Below, one piece after another: positions 16,658 through 26,280 of a stretch of DNA of 64,000 nt. Source of the stretch: Aliidongia sp035943795 (lineage in GTDB: Bacteria > Pseudomonadota > Alphaproteobacteria > ATCC43930 > CGMCC-115725); NCBI RefSeq assembly GCF_035943795.1, contig NZ_DASZBY010000147.1, forward strand, positions 1 to 64,000, given 5' to 3'. Position numbers and translations under genes: made by a program. How positions within the stretch are numbered: position 1 is the first letter of the stretch; the number at the start of each line of letters is the position of its first letter. The notes under the pieces are model-generated. The model did no database searches. It was given only the letters and a program-made list of their open reading frames with translations, and was not told the DNA's origin.

Positions 16658-16884
16658 TTCCGCCCCGAGCTTCGAAGGCGTCGTCCACCGCGCCCGCGGC
16701 GGTTTGCCGATACCCGTTCGGCATCGCGCGCTTTCCTTTTCCGCTTGTTCTCCTTATACCTGATTTTTCTGGCGATAACCGGACCTTGGCCTCCCGAGGC
16801 GTCCCGGTGAGCGCGTCCGACTCCCCGGGTCACGGGGGTTGATCCGCGTGGCGCCCCAGCCCGACAGGACCGAGAGACCGATCA

Positions 16885-17256
16885 ATGTCTTCGCTCAGCC
16901 TGCTGCGAGAATATCTGCCGATCCTGATTTTCCTCGGCATCGCCATCTTCATGGGCTGCGCCGCCGTCGGCCTGTCCTTCATCGCCGGAAAACAGAATCC
17001 GGACAGCGAGAAGCTCTCGCCGTACGAATGCGGCTTCGAGCCGTTCGAGGACGCGCGTTCCAAGTTCGACGTGCGTTTCTATCTGGTCGCGATCCTGTTC
17101 ATCATCTTCGACCTCGAAGTGGCCTTCCTGTTCCCCTGGGCGGTGACGCTCGGGGATATCGGCATGTTCGGGTTCTGGTCGATGGTGCTGTTCCTCGGCA
17201 TCCTGACCATCGGCTTCGTCTATGAATGGAAGAAGGGAGCTCTCGAATGGGAGTGA
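16885..17256 (+). CDS. nuoA: NADH-quinone oxidoreductase subunit A
   Basis: 123 residues with three hydrophobic helices. The conserved loop SEKLSPYECGFEPFEDARSK and the following KFDVRFYLVAILFIIFDLEV are diagnostic of NuoA. It is a small membrane-arm subunit of respiratory complex I near the quinone site. GAGAG precedes the ATG. It is the first gene of the nuo operon, and the last 10 nt overlap nuoB. A spacer of about 230 bp upstream, after tRNA-Asp, should hold the operon promoter; no clear boxes were found. Confidence 0.97.
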   Translation: MSSLSLLREYLPILIFLGIAIFMGCAAVGLSFIAGKQNPDSEKLSPYECGFEPFEDARSKFDVRFYLVAILFIIFDLEVAFLFPWAVTLGDIGMFGFWSMVLFLGILTIGFVYEWKKGALEWE

Positions 17257-17810
17257 TCGGATCGTCCCAGCCGCCGACACCGTCGGGCCTCGCCCCCATT
17301 CCGCCCGGCGCCAGCCAGGACGCGCTCCTGCGCTCCGTGACCGACGAGATGACGGACAAGGGCTTCGTCGTGGCCTCGCTCGATGCGCTGGTCAATTGGG
17401 CCCGAACCGGCTCGTTGTGGCCGATGACCTTCGGTCTCGCCTGCTGCGCCGTCGAGATGATGCACAGCTATGCCAGCCGCTACGACCTCGACCGGTTCGG
17501 CGTGGTGCCGCGGCCGAGCCCGCGCCAGTCCGACGTGATGATCGTCGCCGGCACGCTCACCAACAAGATGGCGCCGGCCCTGCGTAAGGTCTACGACCAG
17601 ATGGCAGAGCCGCGCTGGGTCATCTCCATGGGCTCTTGCGCCAACGGCGGCGGCTATTATCACTATTCCTATTCGGTCGTGCGCGGATGCGACCGGATCG
17701 TTCCGGTCGACATCTATGTGCCGGGTTGCCCGCCGACCGCGGAAGCGCTGGTCTACGGCATCCTGCAACTGCAGAAGAAGATCAAGCGCTCCAGCGTCTT
17801 CGCGCGCTGA
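17247..17810 (+). CDS. nuoB: NADH-quinone oxidoreductase subunit B
   Basis: 187 residues from the ATG at 17247, inside the nuoA end, with GGGAG 9 nt upstream. The N2 [4Fe-4S] cluster ligands are visible: the tandem Cys in FGLACCAVEM, Cys in ISMGSCANGGGY and Cys in YVPGCPPTAEAL. It passes electrons from the peripheral arm to ubiquinone. A short Pro-rich N-terminal leader (about 25 residues) is common in alphaproteobacteria. Confidence 0.97.
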   Translation: MGVIGSSQPPTPSGLAPIPPGASQDALLRSVTDEMTDKGFVVASLDALVNWARTGSLWPMTFGLACCAVEMMHSYASRYDLDRFGVVPRPSPRQSDVMIVAGTLTNKMAPALRKVYDQMAEPRWVISMGSCANGGGYYHYSYSVVRGCDRIVPVDIYVPGCPPTAEALVYGILQLQKKIKRSSVFAR

Positions 17811-17845
17811 TCCGCCCCGTTACGGCAGGCGACCCAAGAGGGATC

Positions 17846-18481
17846 ATGACCCAAGCGCTTACGGAGTTCGGCTCCACCGTCGCCACCGCCCTCGACCAGA
17901 ATTGCCTCAAGGTCGAAGTGATCAGGGACGAGCTCATCCTTTGGGTGCCGCGCACGGCGATCGTGCCGGCGCTCACGTTCCTGCGCGACGATCCGCGCTG
18001 CCTGTTCAAGATCCTGGTCGACCTGTGCGGCGTCGATTATCCGGAACGCCCGCAGCGGTTCGAGGTCGTCTATAATCTGCTGAGCCTCAAGCACAATCGC
18101 CGGATCCGCGTAAAGGTCGCGACCGACGAGGAGACGCCGGTGCCGAGCGTGGTCGGCGTGTTCAGCACCGCCGGCTGGTTCGAGCGCGAAGCCTGGGACA
18201 TGTACGGCATCTTCTTCGCCGACAATCCGGACCTGCGTCGCATCCTGACCGACTACGGCTTCGAAGGGCACCCGCTGCGCAAGGATTTCCCGCTGACCGG
18301 CTTCGTCGAGGTGCGCTATGACGACGACCAGAAGCGCGTCGTCTATGAGCCGGTGAAACTGAAACAGGAATTCCGCAGCTTCGACTTCCTGTCGCCGTGG
18401 GAGGGCATGAACCACCTGCTGCCGGGCGACGAGAAGTTCAAGGAGACGCCGCCCGAAGCCCCGGCGGGGAGCAAGACCTGA
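17846..18481 (+). CDS. nuoC: NADH-quinone oxidoreductase subunit C
   Basis: 211 residues from the ATG at 17846, with AGAGGGA just upstream. The signatures are LVDLCGVDYPERPQRFEVVY, the FEREAWDMYGIFFADNPDLR block and GFEGHPLRKDFPLTG, all typical of the 30-kDa subunit. It is separate from NuoD here, unlike the fused NuoCD of E. coli. The stop overlaps the nuoD start (TGATG). It is a hydrophilic peripheral-arm subunit next to the quinone channel. Confidence 0.97.
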   Translation: MTQALTEFGSTVATALDQNCLKVEVIRDELILWVPRTAIVPALTFLRDDPRCLFKILVDLCGVDYPERPQRFEVVYNLLSLKHNRRIRVKVATDEETPVPSVVGVFSTAGWFEREAWDMYGIFFADNPDLRRILTDYGFEGHPLRKDFPLTGFVEVRYDDDQKRVVYEPVKLKQEFRSFDFLSPWEGMNHLLPGDEKFKETPPEAPAGSKT

Positions 18482-19731
18482 TGAGCGAGACCATCCTCAA
18501 GACCGCGACGGCGTTCGACACCGCCACCGCCTCCGGCGCGCTGACCAATGCGCCGGCCGCGATGGACATCAAGAACTACAATCTGAATTTCGGGCCGCAG
18601 CATCCGGCCGCCCACGGCGTGTTGCGCCTGGTGCTGGAGCTGGACGGCGAGACCGTCGAGCGGTGCGATCCGCATATCGGCCTGCTGCATCGCGGCACCG
18701 AGAAGCTGATCGAATACAAGACCTACATGCAGGCGCTGCCGTATTTCGACCGGCTCGACTATGTGGCACCCATGTCGCAGGAGCACGCCTTCGCGCTGGC
18801 GGTCGAGCGGCTGATGGGTATCGACGTGCCGCTGCGTGCCCAATATATCCGTGTGCTCTATGCCGAGATCTCACGCATCGCGAACCATCTGCTCAACGTC
18901 ACGACCTTCGCGATCGACGTCGGCGCCATCACGCCGCTGTTGTGGGGCTTTGAGGATCGCGAGCGGCTGATGGAGTTCTACGAGCGGGTCTGCGGCGCCC
19001 GGCTCCATGCCAACTACTTCCGCCCCGGCGGTGTCCATCAGGACCTGCCGTCCGGCCTGACCGACGAGATCCTGGGCTTCTGCGATGCGTTCCCCAAACG
19101 CATCGACGACCTGGAAAACCTGCTGACCGAAAACCGGATCTTCAAGCAGCGCACGGTCGACATCGGCGTGATCAGCCCCGAGGACGCGTTCGACTGGGGG
19201 CTGTCCGGGCCGATGCTGCGCGGCTCCGGCGTCGCCTGGGACCTGCGCAAGTCGCAGCCCTACGACTGCTATGCCGACATGGATTTCGACATTCCGATCG
19301 GCAAGAACGGCGACTGCTGGTCGCGCTACCTGGTTCGCATGGAAGAGATGCGTCAGTCCGTCAAGATCATGCGCCAGGCGATCGAGCAGATGCCGGGCGG
19401 CCCGCACATGGTCAACGACCGCAAGGTGGCGCCGCCGCCGCGCGCTGAAATGAAGCAGTCGATGGAAGCCCTCATCCATCACTTCAAGCTCTATACCGAG
19501 GGTTATCACGTACCGGCGGGCGAGACCTACACGGCCGTCGAGGCGCCCAAGGGCGAGTTCGGCGTCTATGTCGTGTCCGACGGCAGCAACAAGCCGTATC
19601 GCTGCAAGATCCGCGCGCCCGGGTTCGCCTTTCTCCAGGCGGCCGACTTCATGGGCAAGGGCCACATGCTGGCCGACGTGGTGGCGATCATCGGTTCCAT
19701 GGACATCGTGTTTGGCGAGATCGATCGATGA
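18481..19731 (+). CDS. nuoD: NADH-quinone oxidoreductase subunit D
   Basis: 416 residues. NLNFGPQHPAAHGVLRLVLE, HIGLLHRGTEKLIE and a C-terminal DIVFGEIDR are signatures of the 49-kDa subunit that lines the quinone cavity. About 27 residues precede the conserved core; an internal ATG at MDIKNYN could be an alternative start, but the ATG overlapping the nuoC stop is favoured for coupling. The stop overlaps the nuoE start. Confidence 0.96.
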   Translation: MSETILKTATAFDTATASGALTNAPAAMDIKNYNLNFGPQHPAAHGVLRLVLELDGETVERCDPHIGLLHRGTEKLIEYKTYMQALPYFDRLDYVAPMSQEHAFALAVERLMGIDVPLRAQYIRVLYAEISRIANHLLNVTTFAIDVGAITPLLWGFEDRERLMEFYERVCGARLHANYFRPGGVHQDLPSGLTDEILGFCDAFPKRIDDLENLLTENRIFKQRTVDIGVISPEDAFDWGLSGPMLRGSGVAWDLRKSQPYDCYADMDFDIPIGKNGDCWSRYLVRMEEMRQSVKIMRQAIEQMPGGPHMVNDRKVAPPPRAEMKQSMEALIHHFKLYTEGYHVPAGETYTAVEAPKGEFGVYVVSDGSNKPYRCKIRAPGFAFLQAADFMGKGHMLADVVAIIGSMDIVFGEIDR

Positions 19732-20360
19732 GCGGAGAGCACGACGACGTGGTCGTCGAGCAGCCGAAGAGCTTCGAGTTCACGGCTGAGAATCTGGAAC
19801 GGGCCAAGGCGATCATCGCCAAATATCCCGAAGGCCGCGAGGCGAGCGCGGTTCTGCCGCTGCTCTATATCGCGCAGAAACAGCACCAGAACTGGGTGCC
19901 GCGCGTCGCGATGGATTATGTCGCCGGCCTGCTCGGCATGGCACCGATCCGCGTGTACGAGGTCGCGACCTTCTACACCATGTTCAACCTGAAGCCGGTC
20001 GGCACCTATTTCCTGCAGGTGTGCCGCACGACTTCGTGCTGGCTGCGCGGGTCGGACGCCGTGACCGAGGCCTGCAAGCGCAAGCTGGGCATCGACCTTG
20101 GCGGCACGACGCCGGACGGCAAGTTCACCCTGGTCGAGGTCGAATGCCTGGGCGCCTGCGTCAATGCGCCGGTGCTGCAGGTTCACGACGATCTCTACGA
20201 GGATCTCGACGCCAGGCTGACCGAGGATCTGCTCGACAGCCTGGCGCGCGGCGTGGTTCCGCCCAAGGGTTCGATGATCGGCCGCCAGACCTCGGCGCCG
20301 GTCGGTGGCCCCGACACCCTGCTGACCCTCGGGCTCGATGGAGACGGCCATGCTGCGTGA
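19728..20360 (+). CDS. nuoE: NADH-quinone oxidoreductase subunit E
   Basis: 210 residues. The [2Fe-2S] cluster ligands appear as VCRTTSC (Cys-x4-Cys) and ECLGAC (Cys-x3-Cys). The N-terminal helical part has the VPRVAMDYVAGLLGM segment and VYEVATFYTMFNLKPVG. It is a 24-kDa-type subunit of the NADH-oxidising module with NuoF and NuoG. It starts in an ATGA overlap with nuoD and ends 11 nt past the nuoF start. A C-terminal extension of about 40 residues is typical of alphaproteobacteria. Confidence 0.96.
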   Translation: MSGEHDDVVVEQPKSFEFTAENLERAKAIIAKYPEGREASAVLPLLYIAQKQHQNWVPRVAMDYVAGLLGMAPIRVYEVATFYTMFNLKPVGTYFLQVCRTTSCWLRGSDAVTEACKRKLGIDLGGTTPDGKFTLVEVECLGACVNAPVLQVHDDLYEDLDARLTEDLLDSLARGVVPPKGSMIGRQTSAPVGGPDTLLTLGLDGDGHAA

Positions 20361-21648
20361 CGAAGATCGGATCTTCACGAACCTCTACGGCATCCACGAC
20401 TGGCACCTGGCCGGCGCGCAGAAGCGTGGCGACTGGAGCGGCACCAAGGACCTGATCCTCAAGGGCCGCGACTGGCTGGTCGAGGAGATGAAATCCTCGA
20501 ACCTGCGCGGCCGTGGCGGCGCGGGCTTCCCGACCGGGATGAAATGGTCGTTCATGCCCAAGGCCTCGCCCGATGGCCGCCCCAGCTACCTCGTGGTCAA
20601 TGCCGACGAGTCGGAGCCCGGCACCTGCAAGGACCGCGACATCATCCGGCATGACCCGCACAAGCTGGTCGAGGGCTGTCTGCTGGCCTCGGTCGCGATG
20701 GGGGCGAGCGCCTGCTACATCTATATCCGCGGCGAGTTCTATAACGAGGGCACGAACCTCCAGGTCGCGATCGACGAGGCCTATGCGGCGGGCCTGGTCG
20801 GCAAGAACGCCTGCGGTTCGGGCTATGATTTCGAGATCTTCCTGCATCGCGGCGCCGGCGCCTATATCTGTGGCGAAGAGACGGCTCTTTTGGAGAGCCT
20901 GGAAGGCCGCAAGGGCCAGCCGCGCCTGAAGCCGCCGTTCCCGGCGCAGTGCGGGCTTTATGGCTGCCCGACGACGGTCAACAATGTCGAGACGATCGCG
21001 GTCGTGCCGACCATCCTGCGCCGCGGCGGCGCCTGGTTTGCGGGCCTCGGCCGGCCCAAGAACAACGGCACCAAGCTGTTCTGCATCTCGGGCCACGTGA
21101 ACAAGCCGTGCAATGTCGAAGAGGAGATGGGCATCCCCCTGAAGGAACTCATCGAGAAGCATTGCGGCGGCGTGCGCGGCGGCTGGGACAACCTGCTGGG
21201 CATCATCCCCGGCGGCTCGTCGGTGCCGGTGCTGCCCAAGTCGATCTGCGACACGGTGCTGATGGATTTCGACAGCCTGCGCGAGGTCAAGAGCGGCCTT
21301 GGCACGGCAGCCGTCATCGTCATGGACAAGTCGACCGACATCATCGCGGCGATCGCGCGCCTGGCCCATTTCTATAAGCATGAGAGCTGCGGGCAATGCA
21401 CGCCGTGCCGTGAGGGCACCGGCTGGATGTGGCGCGTGATGGAGCGGCTGGTGAAGGGCAATGCCTCGGTCGAGGAGATCGACATGCTGCTCGACGTCTC
21501 CTATGAGATCGAAGGCCATACGATCTGTGCGCTGGGCGACGCCGCGGCCTGGCCGATCCAGGGCCTGATCAGGCATTTCCGCCCGGTGCTCGAAGAGCGT
21601 ATCAAGAACTACCGAGCGACGGCGATCGGCCGTTCGCACGCGGCCTGA
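20350..21648 (+). CDS. nuoF: NADH-quinone oxidoreductase subunit F, NADH and FMN binding
   Basis: 432 residues from the ATG at 20350, chosen because GGAG lies 6 nt upstream and the product then begins MLRDEDRIFTNLYG as in relatives; an ATG at 20338 is possible. The NADH site GRGGAGFPTGMKWSF and the FMN site NADESEPGTCKDRDI are clear. The N3 [4Fe-4S] ligands are ESCGQCTPCREG plus the Cys in HTICALGD. It is the entry point for electrons from NADH. Confidence 0.97.
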   Translation: MLRDEDRIFTNLYGIHDWHLAGAQKRGDWSGTKDLILKGRDWLVEEMKSSNLRGRGGAGFPTGMKWSFMPKASPDGRPSYLVVNADESEPGTCKDRDIIRHDPHKLVEGCLLASVAMGASACYIYIRGEFYNEGTNLQVAIDEAYAAGLVGKNACGSGYDFEIFLHRGAGAYICGEETALLESLEGRKGQPRLKPPFPAQCGLYGCPTTVNNVETIAVVPTILRRGGAWFAGLGRPKNNGTKLFCISGHVNKPCNVEEEMGIPLKELIEKHCGGVRGGWDNLLGIIPGGSSVPVLPKSICDTVLMDFDSLREVKSGLGTAAVIVMDKSTDIIAAIARLAHFYKHESCGQCTPCREGTGWMWRVMERLVKGNASVEEIDMLLDVSYEIEGHTICALGDAAAWPIQGLIRHFRPVLEERIKNYRATAIGRSHAA

Positions 21649-21659
21649 GGTCCCAATCC

Positions 21660-23720
21660 ATGCCGAAGCTGACGATCAACGGCCAAGAGGTCGAGGTTCC
21701 CGCGGGAACCACCGTGCTGCAGGCGTGCCAGAGCGCAGGCGTCGAGGTGCCGCATTTCTGCTTCCATGAGCGCCTGGCCATTGCCGGCAATTGCCGCATG
21801 TGCCTGGTCGAGATGGAGAAGGCGCCGAAGCCGGTCGCGTCCTGCGCCATGCCGGTTGCCGACGGGCAGGTGGTCTACACCAATTCCGCCAAGGCCCAGC
21901 GTGCCCGCAAGGGCGTGATGGAATTCCTGCTGATCAACCATCCGCTGGATTGCCCGATCTGCGACCAGGGCGGCGAGTGCGACCTCCAGGACGAGGCGAT
22001 GGCATTCGGCTTCGATCGCGGCCGGTTCCAGGAAAACAAGCGCGCGGTCAAGGACAAGAATTTCGGTCCGCTGATCAAGACCCAGATGACGCGCTGCATC
22101 CATTGCACACGCTGCGTTCGCTTCGCGACCGACGTGGCCGGCGTGTCCGAACTGGGCGCCACGGGCCGCGGCGAGAATATGGAGATCGGCACCTATGTCG
22201 AGCATGCGCTGACGTCGGAGCTGTCGGGCAACATGATCGACCTGTGCCCGGTCGGCGCGCTGACCTCGAAGCCTTACGCCTTCGTGTCCCGGCCGTGGGA
22301 GTTGACCAAGACCGAGTCGATCGACGTGCTGGACGCGGTCGGCGCCAATATCCGCATCGACGCACGCGGGCCGGAAGTGCTGCGGGTACTGCCGCGCCTG
22401 CACGAGGACGTGAACGAGGAATGGCTGGGCGACAAGGGTCGCTTCGCCATCGACGGCCTGATGAAGCGCCGCCTGGACAAGCCCTATGTCCGCCAGAACG
22501 GCCGGCTGGTCGCGGCGAGCTGGGTGGACGCGTTCAGCGCGATCGCGGCACGGGTGGACGGCCTCGACGGCTCCAGGATCGCGGGCATCGCCGGCGATCT
22601 GGTCGATGCCGAGGCGATGCTGGCGCTCAAGGATCTGCTGGCCGGCCTGGGTTCCGCCAATCTCGACTGCCGCCAGGACGGCGCCAAGCTGCCGGCCGAG
22701 CGCGCGGGCTATCTGTTCAACACGACGATCGCCGGCATCGACCAGGCCGACGTCGTGCTGTTCGTCGGTACCAATCCGCGCATCGAGGCGCCGCTGATCA
22801 ATGCGCGCTTCCGCAAGCGCTACCTGCTGGGCGGCTTCAAGGCGGCGGTGATCGGCCCGGCGGTCGACCTGACCTACCCGGTGATCCAACTGGGCGAGGG
22901 GCCGGAAGTGCTGGCCGATCTGGCCGACGGCAACCACACCTGGGGCGAGGTGCTGAAGGGCGCCAAGAACCCGATGATCGTGGTCGGGCAGGGCGCGCTG
23001 GCCCGCGAGGACGGCGCCGCCGTCCTGGATCTCGCGCGCAGGCTGGCTGATGCGGCCGGCGTGGTGCGCGAGGGTTGGAACGGCTTCAACGTGCTGCATA
23101 CCGCGGCCGCGCGGGTCGGCGGCCTGGAACTGGGCTTCGTGCCGGGCGAGGGTGGCCGCGACGTGGCCGGCATCCTGGAGGGGGCGCGGTCCGGTGCGGT
23201 CGAGGTCGTCTACCTGCTGGGTGCCGATGAGATCGATACGACCCAGCTGGGCAAGGCCTTCGTGATCTACCAGGGGCATCACGGCGATGCCGGTGCCGCG
23301 CGCGCCGATGTCGTGCTGCCGGGTGCCGCCTATACCGAGAAGAACGGCACCTACGTCAATACCGAGGGTCGGGTCCAGCTCGGCCGCCTCGCGACCTTCC
23401 CGCCAGGCGAGGCGCGCGAGGATTGGAAGATCCTGCGCGCGCTGTCCGAGCCGCTCGGCCATAAGTTGCCCTACGACAACCTGTCCCAGCTGCGCCAGCG
23501 CCTGATCGAGGTCAATCCGCGCTTCGCCCATGTCGACGAACTGGTGCCGGCGGAATGGAGCGCGTTCGGTATCGCCGGACCGACCGGGGCAGGGCCGTTC
23601 GTCTACCCGATCGAGAATTATTACATGACCGATGCGGTCAGCCGGTCGTCGCCGACCATGGCGGCCTGCACCGAGTCGCTTCGCGCAACCGTCAGCCAGA
23701 AGACCGGCACCCATGGCTAA
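21660..23720 (+). CDS. nuoG: NADH-quinone oxidoreductase subunit G
   Basis: 686 residues, the mitochondrial-type 75-kDa length rather than the longer E. coli form. The N-terminal [2Fe-2S] domain has VPHFCFHERLAIAGNCRMCL. It is followed by the His-Cys cluster region with LDCPICDQGGECDLQD and the [4Fe-4S] motif CIHCTRCVRF. The rest is a molybdopterin-oxidoreductase-like domain without cofactor. It is part of the peripheral arm. It overlaps nuoH by 8 nt. Confidence 0.96.
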   Translation: MPKLTINGQEVEVPAGTTVLQACQSAGVEVPHFCFHERLAIAGNCRMCLVEMEKAPKPVASCAMPVADGQVVYTNSAKAQRARKGVMEFLLINHPLDCPICDQGGECDLQDEAMAFGFDRGRFQENKRAVKDKNFGPLIKTQMTRCIHCTRCVRFATDVAGVSELGATGRGENMEIGTYVEHALTSELSGNMIDLCPVGALTSKPYAFVSRPWELTKTESIDVLDAVGANIRIDARGPEVLRVLPRLHEDVNEEWLGDKGRFAIDGLMKRRLDKPYVRQNGRLVAASWVDAFSAIAARVDGLDGSRIAGIAGDLVDAEAMLALKDLLAGLGSANLDCRQDGAKLPAERAGYLFNTTIAGIDQADVVLFVGTNPRIEAPLINARFRKRYLLGGFKAAVIGPAVDLTYPVIQLGEGPEVLADLADGNHTWGEVLKGAKNPMIVVGQGALAREDGAAVLDLARRLADAAGVVREGWNGFNVLHTAAARVGGLELGFVPGEGGRDVAGILEGARSGAVEVVYLLGADEIDTTQLGKAFVIYQGHHGDAGAARADVVLPGAAYTEKNGTYVNTEGRVQLGRLATFPPGEAREDWKILRALSEPLGHKLPYDNLSQLRQRLIEVNPRFAHVDELVPAEWSAFGIAGPTGAGPFVYPIENYYMTDAVSRSSPTMAACTESLRATVSQKTGTHG

Positions 23721-24759
23721 CCTATTGACGGACTACATCATCCCGTTCGGCTGGATCCTGGGGGGCATCATCCTGACGGTGGCCTGCCTGATGGGCGGCA
23801 TGGCGTACCTGACCTTGTTCGAGCGCAAGGTGCTGGCGGCGGCCCAGCTGCGCATCGGCCCGAACGTGGTCGGCCCGTTCGGGCTGCTGCAGCCGATCGC
23901 GGACGGGCTGAAGCTGCTCAGCAAGGAAACCATCATCCCGAGCGGGGCGAACCGCGCAGTGTTCATCCTGGCGCCGATGATGACCTTCATCCTGGCACTG
24001 GTCGCCTGGTCGGTCATCCCGTTCAACCAGTACCTGGTGCTGGCGAACATCAATGTCGGCGTGCTGTTCCTGTTCGCGATCTCGTCGCTGGGCGTCTACG
24101 GCATCATCATGGCCGGCTGGGCGTCGAACTCGAAATACGCGTTCCTGGGCTCGCTCCGCGCAGCGGCGCAGATGGTGTCCTACGAAGTTTCCATGGGCCT
24201 GGTGCTGGTCACGGTGCTGCTGTGTGCCGGTTCGCTGAACCTGTCGCAGATCGTGCTGGCGCAGAGCCATGGCTGGTTCGGCGTCTCGTGGCTGCCCGGC
24301 TGGTACGTGCTGCCGCTGCTGCCGATGGCGGTCGTGTTCTTTGTGTCGGGCCTGGCCGAGACCAACCGCTCGCCGTTCGACCTGGTCGAGGGCGAGTCGG
24401 AACTGGTCGGCGGCTATTTCGTCGAATATTCCTCGATGACCTTCGCGCTGTTCTATCTCGGCGAATACATGAACATGATCCTGGTCAGCGCCATGACCAG
24501 CATCCTGTTCCTGGGCGGCTGGCTGCCGCCGCTCAACATCGCGATCCTGAGCTATGCCTGGATGGGTCCGATCTGGTTCGTGCTCAAGACGATCTTCGTG
24601 CTGTTCTGTTTCATCTGGGTCCGTGCCTCGTTCCCGCGCTTCCGGTACGACCAGCTGATGCGGCTCGGCTGGAAGATCTTCCTGCCGCTGTCGCTGATCT
24701 ATCTGCTGGTGGTGGCGTTCGTGCTGGTCTACGCAGGCTGGCTGCCCAAGGTCGCCTGA
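23713..24759 (+). CDS. nuoH: NADH-quinone oxidoreductase subunit H
   Basis: 348 residues with eight predicted membrane helices. Signatures are FERKVLAAAQLRIGPNVVGP, GLAETNRSPFDLVEGESELV and WVRASFPRFRYDQLMRLGWK. It forms the quinone-site junction between the arms of complex I. The start lies inside the end of nuoG. Confidence 0.97.
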   Translation: MANLLTDYIIPFGWILGGIILTVACLMGGMAYLTLFERKVLAAAQLRIGPNVVGPFGLLQPIADGLKLLSKETIIPSGANRAVFILAPMMTFILALVAWSVIPFNQYLVLANINVGVLFLFAISSLGVYGIIMAGWASNSKYAFLGSLRAAAQMVSYEVSMGLVLVTVLLCAGSLNLSQIVLAQSHGWFGVSWLPGWYVLPLLPMAVVFFVSGLAETNRSPFDLVEGESELVGGYFVEYSSMTFALFYLGEYMNMILVSAMTSILFLGGWLPPLNIAILSYAWMGPIWFVLKTIFVLFCFIWVRASFPRFRYDQLMRLGWKIFLPLSLIYLLVVAFVLVYAGWLPKVA

Positions 24760-24797
24760 CCGAAAGGCTTCGTCGTGTTCGGTAAAGGATTGAAGTG

Positions 24798-25286
24798 ATG
24801 GCGTTCATCGACCGCGGGGCTCGGAGTTTCCTTCTGAAGGAACTCATCGGCGGCATGTTGCTGACCCTCAGCTACATGTTCAAGAAGCCCGTGACCGTGA
24901 ACTACCCCTATGAAAAGGGGCCGCTCAGCCCGCGCTTCCGTGGCGAGCACGTGCTGCGCCGCTATGCCAATGGCGAAGAGCGCTGCATCGCCTGCAAGCT
25001 GTGCGAGGCGGTGTGTCCGGCGCTCGCCATCACGATCGAGGCCGAGCCGCGTGACGACGGCAGCCGCCGCACGACGCGCTACGATATCGACATGACGAAA
25101 TGCATCTACTGCGGCCTGTGCCAGGAGGCCTGCCCGGTCGATGCGATCGTCGAAGGTCCGAATTTCGAATTCGCCACGGAGACCCGGGAAGAGCTGTTCT
25201 ACAACAAGGAAAAGCTGCTCTCGAACGGCGACCGCTGGGAATACCAGATCGCCTTGAACCTCGTCGCCGACGCGCCGTATCGCTGA
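24798..25286 (+). CDS. nuoI: NADH-quinone oxidoreductase subunit I
   Basis: 162 residues. Two ferredoxin-type [4Fe-4S] motifs, CIACKLCEAVCP and CIYCGLCQEACP, are clusters N6a and N6b. AAGGA lies 9 nt before the ATG at 24798; a GTG three bases earlier is a less likely start. It bridges NuoG to NuoB. There is a 38-bp spacer after nuoH. Confidence 0.97.
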   Translation: MAFIDRGARSFLLKELIGGMLLTLSYMFKKPVTVNYPYEKGPLSPRFRGEHVLRRYANGEERCIACKLCEAVCPALAITIEAEPRDDGSRRTTRYDIDMTKCIYCGLCQEACPVDAIVEGPNFEFATETREELFYNKEKLLSNGDRWEYQIALNLVADAPYR

Positions 25287-25331
25287 GGCTGGAAGAAGCA
25301 TGGATATTCGTCTGACTTTCGGAGAGCCGGC

Positions 25332-25940
25332 ATGATCCTCTCGGCCCTGGCCTTCTATCTCTTCGCCATCATCCTCGTCTTCTCGGGCCTGATGGTCGTC
25401 ACGGCGCGCAATCCCGTGCATTCCGTGCTGTTCCTGATTCTGGCGTTCTTCAACGCGGCCGGGCTGTTCGTGTTGCTGGGCGCGGAATTCCTGGCGATGA
25501 TCCTGGTCGTCGTCTATGTCGGCGCGGTGGCGGTGCTGTTCCTGTTCGTCGTCATGATGCTCGACATCAATTTCGCGGCCCTGCGGCACGGCATCAAGCA
25601 GCACCTGGCGCTGGGCCTCGCGGTCGGGATCGTGCTGCTGGCCGAACTCATCTTCAGCGGCACCGCCCTGGCACCGCAGGTCACGGCCCATATTGCCCAG
25701 GCTGGCGCCGCGCCGGCCGGTGCGACCAATACCCAGGCGCTGGGGGCGATCCTCTATACCCGCTACATCTACGCGTTCGAGGGCTCCGGCCTGATCCTGC
25801 TGGTCGCCATGATCGGCGCGATCGTGCTGACGCACCGTTCGCGCGTCGGCGTCCGCCGCCAGGTCATTTCCGCCCAGATCAACCGTTCGCGCGCCGAGAC
25901 GATCGAAGTCGTCAAGGTCCCGACCGGCCACGGCATCTGA
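25332..25940 (+). CDS. nuoJ: NADH-quinone oxidoreductase subunit J
   Basis: 202 residues with five hydrophobic helices. TARNPVHSVLFLILAFFNAA and EFLAMILVVVYVGAVAVLFL are diagnostic of NuoJ, a proton-pumping membrane subunit. GGAG precedes the ATG. The C-terminal tail after the last helix is hydrophilic (about 35 residues). It sits between nuoI and nuoK as expected. Confidence 0.96.
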   Translation: MILSALAFYLFAIILVFSGLMVVTARNPVHSVLFLILAFFNAAGLFVLLGAEFLAMILVVVYVGAVAVLFLFVVMMLDINFAALRHGIKQHLALGLAVGIVLLAELIFSGTALAPQVTAHIAQAGAAPAGATNTQALGAILYTRYIYAFEGSGLILLVAMIGAIVLTHRSRVGVRRQVISAQINRSRAETIEVVKVPTGHGI

Positions 25941-25965
25941 GCCGCAAACGAGAGGAATGGAAGCC

Positions 25966-26274
25966 ATGGAAATCGGTCTTGCCCATTACCTGATCCTGGC
26001 GGCGCTGCTGTTCACGCTCGGGATCTTCGGGATCTTCCTCAATCGCCGGAACGTCATCATCATCCTGATGTCGGTCGAGCTGATGCTGCTCGCCGTCAAC
26101 ATCAATTTCGTGGCGTTCTCGAGCTTCTTGGGCGACCTCACCGGCCAGGTGTTCGCCATGTTCGTGCTGACCGTGGCCGCCGCCGAGGCGGCGATCGGTC
26201 TCGCCATCCTGGTCGTCTATTTCCGAAACCGCGGCACCATCGCGGTTGAGGACATCAACCTGATGAGGGGCTAG
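25966..26274 (+). CDS. nuoK: NADH-quinone oxidoreductase subunit K
   Basis: 102 residues, three helices, starting MEIGLAHYL as in close relatives; an in-frame ATG at 25957 sits too close to the AGAGGA ribosome-binding site. The buried Glu of VELMLLAVN and of the third helix (AAAEAAIGLAI), part of the proton path, are both present. It ends 6 nt before nuoL. Confidence 0.97.
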   Translation: MEIGLAHYLILAALLFTLGIFGIFLNRRNVIIILMSVELMLLAVNINFVAFSSFLGDLTGQVFAMFVLTVAAAEAAIGLAILVVYFRNRGTIAVEDINLMRG

Positions 26275-26280
26275 GGCCCT